A stretch of DNA of 29,281 nucleotides, from the NCBI GenBank assembly GCA_002315505.1, contig DCGX01000061.1, forward strand, positions 1-29,281, given 5' to 3'. Source of the DNA: Ruminococcaceae bacterium UBA1767 (GTDB lineage Bacteria; Bacillota; Clostridia; Oscillospirales; Acutalibacteraceae). This document shows positions 24,310-29,281 of the stretch, piece after piece (positions within the stretch are counted from its first letter, which is position 1; each line of letters opens with the position of its first letter). The notes under the pieces were generated by a model. That model was not told where the DNA came from, searched no databases, and saw only the letters and a list, made by a program, of their open reading frames with translations. The translations under genes were made by a program, and so were the position numbers.

Positions 24310-24338
24310 TTGACTGCATAGCTCCGTTATGCTAATAT
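24310..24338 (+). promoter_or_regulatory. Sigma-A promoter with palindromic spacer for the DUF5058 pair
   Basis: TTGACT (24310-24315) and TAATAT (24333-24338) are separated by 17 bp. The spacer itself is the inverted repeat GCATA-7-TATGC, filling all 17 bases, a place where a repressor or MerR-like activator could bind. The transcript would start near 24346; a GGAGG ribosome binding site precedes the ATG at 24368. Confidence 0.7.
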
Positions 24339-24367
24339 ACTAAAGTATTATTTTTGCGGAGGTTAGT

Positions 24368-25183
24368 ATGGATTTCAAAGAAAGTAAATTTATGTATCTG
24401 ATTGCCTTTATCGTTATTGCTTTCGTTATAGGTCAGTCACTTTTCTTTCTGATAAGAGCTTATAATCACGGAAAGAAAATCGGTCTTTCAGCTAAAAAGA
24501 TGAAGGACGCTATTACTGCGAGTGCATTGTTCACAATTGCTCCTGCTGTTTCGATTCTTGCAACTGTTGTTGTACTTGCAAGCTCACTCGGTACGGTTTT
24601 ACCATGGATACGATTGACGGTTGTAGGTAACCTTCAGTATGAGGTTACTGCCGCACAGAATGCGATGGAGGCTTTCGCAGGTAGTGGAAAGGCCGTTGCA
24701 TTCGGACAGGATATTACAGACCCGACAGTTTTTTCAGCCGTTGCATGGGTTATGACGTTGGGTGTTATTTTGTCATTGGTTCTTTGCCCGCTCCTTTTGA
24801 AAAAAATTCAGAAGAAGGTCGGCAAGGTTAAGCTTGATTCAGGCTCGGATAATAAATTCGGTGATATTATTACAGCGGCAACCTTTATCGGCTTGATTTC
24901 TGCATTTGTCGGAACATCTCTTGCAGGTAAAGCCTCAACGATTGAAGAAAACGGTGTAAAACAGGCAACAGGTATGGGTGCAGGTGTTATGTCACTTGCA
25001 GTTCTGCTTACTTCTATAATTTTAGTTGTTATTTTGCAGACGCTTTGCAAAAAATTCAAGTGGGATAAATTTGAACCGTTTGTAATGCCTATCAGTATGT
25101 TTGCAGGAATGGGAATGGCTATGCTTGTATATGCAGTTCTTCCTGAAAGTATTTCAATGTTAGAATGGAGGCCCGCAGTATGA
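24368..25183 (+). CDS. DUF5058 family membrane protein
   Basis: The 271-aa integral membrane protein has about six to seven membrane segments and is recognised as DUF5058 from the conserved start (IAFVIGQSLFFLIRAYNHGKKIGLSAKKMKDAITASALFTIAPAVSIL) and the PWIRLTVVGNLQYE motif. No function is established. The paired neighbour starts inside its stop codon (ATGA), so equal synthesis and a two-subunit membrane complex are likely. Such pairs look like secondary transporters or channels, which is inference. The charged cytoplasmic loop at ~151-166 (KKIQKKVGKVKLDSG) separates the two halves. Confidence 0.78.
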   Translation: MDFKESKFMYLIAFIVIAFVIGQSLFFLIRAYNHGKKIGLSAKKMKDAITASALFTIAPAVSILATVVVLASSLGTVLPWIRLTVVGNLQYEVTAAQNAMEAFAGSGKAVAFGQDITDPTVFSAVAWVMTLGVILSLVLCPLLLKKIQKKVGKVKLDSGSDNKFGDIITAATFIGLISAFVGTSLAGKASTIEENGVKQATGMGAGVMSLAVLLTSIILVVILQTLCKKFKWDKFEPFVMPISMFAGMGMAMLVYAVLPESISMLEWRPAV

Positions 25184-25905
25184 AAAAGGAAAGTCAGTTT
25201 ACACCTTTCGTAGAAAAAACTCATTTCTGGGGCAGTATATTTTCTGTTCTGGCAATAATTGTTCTGGTTTCCGTACCGGTTTCTATTATGTTCTATCTCA
25301 ATGTTCGTCCGGAAATCAGTGATGTGCTTAAAGGCTTTTGGGGAGTTGCGTTGATTTTCTGGCCGACAGCACTTATTGAAATTTGCTTCTACACTCCTAT
25401 GATGGGCGCAGGCGCAACATATCTTTCATTCGTATCGGGCAATATTGCAAATCTCAAGCTCCCGTGTGCATTGAACGCAAAAAACATCGTAAAGCCGAAG
25501 AAGGGTACAGATGAGGAGGAGGTTGTTAACACAATCGCAGTCGCAACCTCAGCAATAGTATGTACTGTTGTTATTGCGGCAGGTGTTCTTCTTCTTTCAC
25601 CGATTCTGCCTAAAATTACTGCAGAGGGTTCTGTGTTCGGACCGGCATTCAACCAGGTTATTCCTGCATTGTTCGGAGCATTGCTCGGAGGATATCTCGT
25701 ACAGTACTGGAAGCTCTCGATTCTCCCGATAGCAGCAGCAACACTTATTGTTATCCTTGCTCCGACAATCGGTACAGGTGCACTTATTCCGATTTGTGTT
25801 ATTCTTTCAATCGTCGGTGCATTATTAATGTACAATAACGGACTTCTTACAGGCGGAGTAAAGCCCGAAAATCCATTAAAGGGACTTGTTAAAAAAGATA
25901 AATAA
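25180..25905 (+). CDS. Membrane protein, partner of DUF5058
   Basis: The 241-aa protein has about six to seven hydrophobic segments: ~20-45, ~58-80, ~130-150 and several in 165-230. A short charged loop (KPKKGTDEEE) lies near residue 110. I do not recognise a family name, but it contains a GAGATYLSFVSGNIANLKLPCALNA stretch that would fit a substrate-binding re-entrant loop. The start at 25180 overlaps the DUF5058 stop by 4 bp and has GGAGG 8 nt upstream; an alternative ATG at 25165 lies before that site. It is best read as the second subunit of an uncharacterised transporter. Confidence 0.72.
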   Translation: MKKESQFTPFVEKTHFWGSIFSVLAIIVLVSVPVSIMFYLNVRPEISDVLKGFWGVALIFWPTALIEICFYTPMMGAGATYLSFVSGNIANLKLPCALNAKNIVKPKKGTDEEEVVNTIAVATSAIVCTVVIAAGVLLLSPILPKITAEGSVFGPAFNQVIPALFGALLGGYLVQYWKLSILPIAAATLIVILAPTIGTGALIPICVILSIVGALLMYNNGLLTGGVKPENPLKGLVKKDK

Positions 25906-25913
25906 AAAAACAC

Positions 25914-25948
25914 TTGATATTTTGAAAAGTGTGTGGTAATATATTACC
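25914..25948 (+). promoter_or_regulatory. Promoter of the rimP-nusA-infB operon with palindromic -10 region
   Basis: TTGATA (25914-25919) and TAATAT (25937-25942) are separated by 17 bp. The -10 lies inside a perfect 14-nt palindrome, GGTAATATATTACC (25935-25948). Confidence 0.72.
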
Positions 25949-25969
25949 GTAAGTTAAATAAGTATTGAC

Positions 25970-25994
25970 AAAGGAGTGGGGCAACCCGCTCTTT
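25970..25994 (+). promoter_or_regulatory. rimP leader hairpin (GCAA loop)
   Basis: A stem of about 11 bp ends in GAGTGGG-GCAA-CCCGCTC (25974-25991) and is followed by TTTTGTGTTGTT. It lies in the 5' leader just before rimP. Similar hairpins precede rimP in many Firmicutes, and here it would act as an attenuator or autoregulatory site. The structure is seen; regulation is inferred. Confidence 0.65.
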
Positions 25995-26020
25995 TGTGTT
26001 GTTATGAAAGAAGGGAGTAT

Positions 26021-26506
26021 ATGGCTTCTAAAGGCAAAGGCGGTATTACCGTCAGCACAGTTTGGGAGATTGCAGAACCGATTGCAGCAGAGCTCGGTCT
26101 TGAAATCTGGGACGTTCGCTTTGAAAAGGAAGGTGCAGACTGGTTTTTGCGTATCTTCATCGACAAGGAAGGCGGAGTATCTATTGATGACTGCGTAGAT
26201 ATGAGCCACGCAATTGATAAGCCGCTTGATGATGCGGACCCGATTGAGCAGAGCTATTGTCTTGAGGTTTGTTCACCGGGACTTGAACGTGATTTAAAGC
26301 GTGACGAACATTTTGAAAAATGCTTAGGCGAGCCTGTAATGGTTAAGCTGATTCGTCCTTTAAACGGAATGAGAGAGTACAAGGGTATTCTTTCAAGCTA
26401 TGACAACGGCACATTTGAGCTTCGACTTGAAGACGGTACGGGGCTTATGATTAATAAAAAAGAAACATCTTATGTTAAACTTGATGATTTCGGAGGAGAA
26501 GAATAA
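26021..26506 (+). CDS. rimP: Ribosome maturation factor RimP
   Basis: Cytoplasmic factor needed for late assembly of the 30S subunit. At 161 aa it is of normal length. The N-terminal domain includes IAEPIAAELGLEIWDVRFEKEGADWFLRIFIDKEGGVSIDDCVDMSHAID, and the SPGLERDLK motif is the family signature. The C-terminal SH3-like half has the GxMxxYKGxL-type strand. The start at 26021 (AAGGGAG before it) is chosen over the open frame beginning at 25976, which would cover the leader hairpin. It ends in TAATG, overlapping nusA by one base. Confidence 0.95.
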   Translation: MASKGKGGITVSTVWEIAEPIAAELGLEIWDVRFEKEGADWFLRIFIDKEGGVSIDDCVDMSHAIDKPLDDADPIEQSYCLEVCSPGLERDLKRDEHFEKCLGEPVMVKLIRPLNGMREYKGILSSYDNGTFELRLEDGTGLMINKKETSYVKLDDFGGEE

Positions 26507-27579
26507 TGGTTAACAAAGAACTTTTTATGGCATTACATTTGCTTGAAAAAGAAAAAGGAATACCTATGGATGTATTGTGTGAGGGTATTCAGAAGGCACT
26601 TGTAACAGCTGTTAAGCGTGATTACAACAACAAAGACATTGTTTTCTGTGAGCTTAATCCGGAAGAAGAAACAATGCGTGTATTCGTAAGAAAGAATGTT
26701 GTTTCCGAGGTTGTTTCACCTGAGGAAGACCTTACCGTAGAACAGGCACAGAAGTATAAGAGCACTGCTATGGTAGGCGACATTATTGAAATCGAGCTTG
26801 AAACCAAGGAAGTAAGCCGTATCGCCGCTGACAAGGGTAAGCACGTTATCCGTCAGGGCATTCGTGAGGCTGAGCATAGCAAATTGCGTGAGGAATTCCA
26901 GAGCCGTAATCAGGAAATCGTTACTGCAAAGGTTTCAAGAGTTGACCCTGAAACCAAGGATGCTATTGTTGAAATCGGCAAGGCACAGGAAACATTGTTC
27001 CGCAGTGAGCAGATTCCTAACGAAACCCTCGTACCGGGTATGCTTATTAAGGTATTTATCGCAAGTGTAAGCGATGAAAAAGAGGGTAAGCGCGGACCGA
27101 GAGCAACAATTTCAAGAACACATCCGGGCCTTGTTAAGAGATTGTTCGAGTCTGAAGTTCCTGAAATCTTCGATGGTACAGTTGAAATCAAATCCGTATC
27201 CCGTGAAGCAGGCTCAAGAACAAAGGTTGCTGTTTACAGCGCAGACGAGAATGTTGACGCAGTAGGTGCCTGCATCGGACCGAGAGGTGCTCGTGTCGGC
27301 AAAATTGTTGATATGCTCTACGGTGAGAAAATTGACATTGTCAAGTACAGCGACGACCCTGCAGAATTCGTTGCAGCATCACTTGCTCCGGCAGATGTTG
27401 TATCTGTAACAATTCTTGATGAAAACGAAAAATCATGCCGTGTAATCGTGCCGGACCTTCAGCTTTCACTTGCTATCGGCAATAAGGGACAGAATGCCCG
27501 TCTTGCCGCTAAGCTCACAAAATGGAAGATTGACATCAAATCCGAAAGCGGAAAGGTTGAGCCGACAATTACACTTTAA
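26506..27579 (+). CDS. nusA: Transcription termination/antitermination factor NusA
   Basis: NusA binds RNA polymerase and nascent RNA to control pausing, termination and antitermination. The 357-aa protein has the N-terminal polymerase-binding domain (~4-125), an S1 domain (~130-200) and two KH domains. In KH1 the loop is GPRG (CIGPRGARV) and in KH2 it is GNKG (AIGNKGQNARLA). It lacks the C-terminal acidic repeats of proteobacterial NusA, as is normal in Firmicutes. It overlaps rimP by one base, with GGAGGAG as ribosome binding site, and sits in the classic rimP-nusA-ylxR-ylxQ-infB order. Confidence 0.97.
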   Translation: MVNKELFMALHLLEKEKGIPMDVLCEGIQKALVTAVKRDYNNKDIVFCELNPEEETMRVFVRKNVVSEVVSPEEDLTVEQAQKYKSTAMVGDIIEIELETKEVSRIAADKGKHVIRQGIREAEHSKLREEFQSRNQEIVTAKVSRVDPETKDAIVEIGKAQETLFRSEQIPNETLVPGMLIKVFIASVSDEKEGKRGPRATISRTHPGLVKRLFESEVPEIFDGTVEIKSVSREAGSRTKVAVYSADENVDAVGACIGPRGARVGKIVDMLYGEKIDIVKYSDDPAEFVAASLAPADVVSVTILDENEKSCRVIVPDLQLSLAIGNKGQNARLAAKLTKWKIDIKSESGKVEPTITL

Positions 27580-27597
27580 TAGTGAGGAGGTGCGGTA

Positions 27598-27867
27598 GTG
27601 CAACAGAAAAAAATACCTCTTCGTAAATGTACCGGTTGCGGTGAAATGAAGCCGAAAAAAGAGCTTGTCCGGGTTGTAAAAACTCCCGATGACGAAATTC
27701 TTTTAGACCTTACAGGCAGACTCAACGGCAGAGGAGCATATATTTGCAGAGATGAAAACTGTTTGCGAATTGCTCAGAAATCCAAGAGGATTGAAAAGTC
27801 ATTCCAGTGCCGCATTCCGGATGAAGTGTATCAGAAAATGGCTGAGGAGTTGAAGTCGAATGAATGA
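27598..27867 (+). CDS. ylxR: YlxR (RnpM) RNA-binding protein
   Basis: The 89-aa basic protein has the family signature CTGCGEMKPKKELVR near the start and GRLNGRGAYICRDENCL, which carry the paired cysteines and the RNA-binding GRGAY loop. In Gram-positive bacteria YlxR/RnpM is reported to bind RNase P RNA and modulate its activity. The start is GTG at 27598, placed 7 nt after GAGGAGG; no ATG fits as well. The gene is in the nusA-infB operon and its stop overlaps the ylxQ start by 8 bp. Confidence 0.93.
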   Translation: MQQKKIPLRKCTGCGEMKPKKELVRVVKTPDDEILLDLTGRLNGRGAYICRDENCLRIAQKSKRIEKSFQCRIPDEVYQKMAEELKSNE

Positions 27868-28195
27868 TTCTTTTCTCAATCTGCTCGGCTTGTGTCGTAA
27901 GGCAGGCAAATTAAGCCTCGGTCACGATGCGTGCAAGGAGTCTATTAAATCTTCGGCGGCACAGCTGATGTTTATCTGCTCGGATGCGTCCGAAAGATTA
28001 GCTGAAGAAATGGAAGCTCTTGCAAAAGAAAACGGAATTAAAACATATTCAGTAAAATATTCGATGCTTGACATCAAACAGGCATTGAGCTTTAAGGCGG
28101 CAGTAATTGCCGTAAACGACAGCGGTTTTTCAAAATCGCTTATAAATAAGTTAAACGAAAATAAATCCGGGGAGGAACGAATTTATGATAAATAA
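27860..28195 (+). CDS. ylxQ: YlxQ, L7Ae/L30e family RNA-binding protein
   Basis: The 111-aa protein has the L7Ae/L30e fold typical of YlxQ: LLGLCRKAGKLSLGHDACKESIKSS, then AQLMFICSDASERL and AVIAVNDSGFSKSL. This family binds kink-turn RNA, and YlxQ is thought to associate with ribosomal or RNase P RNA. Its ATG at 27860 overlaps ylxR by 8 bp and its stop (28195) overlaps the infB start by 11 bp, so coupling is tight on both sides. Confidence 0.92.
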   Translation: MNDSFLNLLGLCRKAGKLSLGHDACKESIKSSAAQLMFICSDASERLAEEMEALAKENGIKTYSVKYSMLDIKQALSFKAAVIAVNDSGFSKSLINKLNENKSGEERIYDK

Positions 28196-29281
28196 ATACC
28201 GAGTCCATGAAGTCGCAAAGGATTTTGATGTTCCGAGCAAAAAAATTCTTGATATTTTGGCTAAACACTTTGAGGAACAGAAGAAGTCTATGACAGCTCT
28301 TGAAGAACCGGAGCTTGATATAATTTTTGAAACGTTCACAAAGGAACATAGTGTTGAGAGCTTCGACGCATATTTTGCAACAGCAAATGAGCCGAAGAAG
28401 GAAACAAAGAAAGAAAAGGCTGAGCCTGAAGCTAAGGAAGAAGCAAAGGCAGAGCCTAAAAAGGCTGACGAGAAAAAGCAGGATAAGAAAGCTGATAAGG
28501 GCGAAGCAAAACAGCCTCAGAAGAATAACGAACAGCCGAAGAAAAAGGTTAAAGACCCTAACGCAAAGATGCAGAGTCGTACAAAGGGTGAAACTCGTAC
28601 TGTTGATACCCGTGCAGACAATGTTGACCTTGATAAATACAATGAGCGTTATGAAAATATTGCTCCTGTCAGCCACGATGTAAGAAGCGACAGAACTACA
28701 AATAAACAGAAAATCAATCAGAAGTCAAAGCAGTACCGCAAGCAGGGTATGCGTTCTTCACGCCGTGAAACAGAGGCTGAAAGACTTAAGAGAATTGCTG
28801 CTGAGCGTGCAAAGAAGCCACAGATGGTTGTTCAGGTTCCTGAAGAAATCACAGTCGGCGAGCTTGCTGAAATGCTTCATATGACCGCCGCAGAGGTTAT
28901 TAAAAAGCTCTTTGCTCTCGGTCAGATGGCTACTGTAAATGAAGTGATTGACTACGATACAGCTGAAATCGTTGTAACAGAGCTTGGTGCAAAGTGCGAA
29001 AAGGCTGTTGTTGTTACAATCGAGGACAGAATTATTGACGACAGCGAAGATGAGGATGAAGACCTTGTTCTCCGTGATCCTGTTGTTTGCGTAATGGGAC
29101 ACGTTGACCATGGTAAAACATCACTTCTTGATGCAATTAGAGACACAAAGGTTACAGCACGTGAGGCAGGTGGTATCACTCAGGCTATTGGTGCTTACAT
29201 GGTAGAGATTAACGATCGCAAGATTACTTTCCTTGATACACCAGGTCATGAGGCATTTACAGCAATGCGTATGCGTGGTGC
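28185..29281 (+). CDS. infB: Translation initiation factor IF-2 (partial, 3' end outside window)
   Basis: GTPase that brings fMet-tRNA to the 30S initiation complex. About 365 codons are visible with no stop before the window edge. The N-terminal IF2_N-like part (RVHEVAKDFDVPSKKILDIL) is followed by a long Lys/Glu-rich low-complexity linker (~68-175), a second IF2_N domain (ITVGELAEMLHMTAAEVIKKLFALG, ~223-250) and the GTPase domain. The G1 loop GHVDHGKT and G3 DTPGHEAF are present. The start at 28185 has GGGGAGG upstream. The linker makes the antisense strand open for 178 codons, which is not a gene. Confidence 0.97.
   Translation, partial: MINKYRVHEVAKDFDVPSKKILDILAKHFEEQKKSMTALEEPELDIIFETFTKEHSVESFDAYFATANEPKKETKKEKAEPEAKEEAKAEPKKADEKKQDKKADKGEAKQPQKNNEQPKKKVKDPNAKMQSRTKGETRTVDTRADNVDLDKYNERYENIAPVSHDVRSDRTTNKQKINQKSKQYRKQGMRSSRRETEAERLKRIAAERAKKPQMVVQVPEEITVGELAEMLHMTAAEVIKKLFALGQMATVNEVIDYDTAEIVVTELGAKCEKAVVVTIEDRIIDDSEDEDEDLVLRDPVVCVMGHVDHGKTSLLDAIRDTKVTAREAGGITQAIGAYMVEINDRKITFLDTPGHEAFTAMRMRG

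Larger units (their letters stand above)
23995..24367 (+). other. 373-bp intergenic region with two hairpins and a direct repeat
   Basis: No convincing gene is seen. It holds an 11-nt direct repeat (GTAAAAGGGGT at 23999-24009 and 24057-24067), two GC-rich hairpins each starting inside or next to a repeat, and a smaller hairpin (24126-24133 with 24139-24146). An AT-rich stretch with poly-T and poly-A (~24198-24230) follows, then the promoter of the DUF5058 gene pair at 24310-24338. A 42-codon frame and a 9-codon frame exist but lack good ribosome binding sites. Confidence 0.6.

Noticed and set aside
28140..28676. 178-codon open frame antisense to infB
   Set aside because: It is rich in Leu, Phe and Cys because it is the reverse of the Lys/Glu-rich linker of IF-2. 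The real infB frame is unmistakable.

Overview
The window looks like a chromosomal segment of an AT-leaning, spore-forming member of the Clostridia, most likely a gut Ruminococcus/Oscillospiraceae-type anaerobe. The evidence is a spoIIE gene with a Spo0A box, Gram-positive style ribosome binding sites and sigma-A promoters, secreted proteins with type I dockerins, and a rimP-nusA-ylxR-ylxQ-infB operon. The species cannot be told from the sequence alone. I see no prophage, insertion sequence, CRISPR array or plasmid backbone. Almost all of it reads as ordinary core genome with an accessory secreted/transport section in the middle.

Layout. 1-1900 (minus): an initiator tRNA with its own near-perfect promoter, then a CPBP-family membrane protease gene overlapping tadA. 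1984-4308 (plus): spoIIE behind a Spo0A box. 4419-7666 (minus): two secreted proteins, a DUF2804 protein and an LCAT-like alpha/beta hydrolase, transcribed in that order from one promoter. 7740-14262 (minus): a seven-gene, tightly overlapping operon in the order M42 peptidase, M42 peptidase, GNAT acetyltransferase, methionine gamma-lyase-like PLP enzyme, DUF2461 protein, phosphohexomutase, small membrane protein. 14381-15466 (plus): an LCP-family wall glycopolymer ligase, divergent from that operon. 15509-16057 (minus): a YgjV-family membrane protein. 16198-17775 (plus): an SLC1-like transporter with a degenerate anti-sigma/HATPase-like N-terminal domain. 17911-22489 (plus): a GH109-like Gfo/Idh/MocA protein, two tandem secreted proteins with N-terminal dockerins, and a secreted PHP-domain protein. 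22591-23994: a GPH-family sugar symporter. 23995-24367: a 373-bp intergenic region with two strong GC-rich hairpins and a direct repeat. 24368-25905: a coupled pair of membrane proteins (DUF5058 and partner). 25914 to the end: the rimP-nusA-ylxR-ylxQ-infB translation/transcription operon, with infB cut by the window edge.

How the parts work together. The central block (dockerin proteins, secreted PHP and hydrolase proteins, a GPH symporter, a GH109-like protein) fits an organism that handles carbohydrate and envelope material outside the cell and imports products. The minus-strand M42 operon fits intracellular peptide and amino-acid turnover. Most junctions inside operons overlap by 1-20 bp, so translational coupling is the rule. 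Several start codons were moved from the longest reading frame because a Shine-Dalgarno sequence and the neighbouring stop codon fix them better.

The items most worth a second look are the ATPase-like domain fused to an SLC1-like transporter, the N-terminal dockerin pair, the secreted DUF2804/hydrolase pair, the uncharacterised DUF5058 pair with a palindrome filling its promoter spacer, the structured 24.0-24.1 kb intergenic region, and an extra base in the T-arm of the initiator tRNA. I did not find a clearly new multi-gene defence or mobile system.
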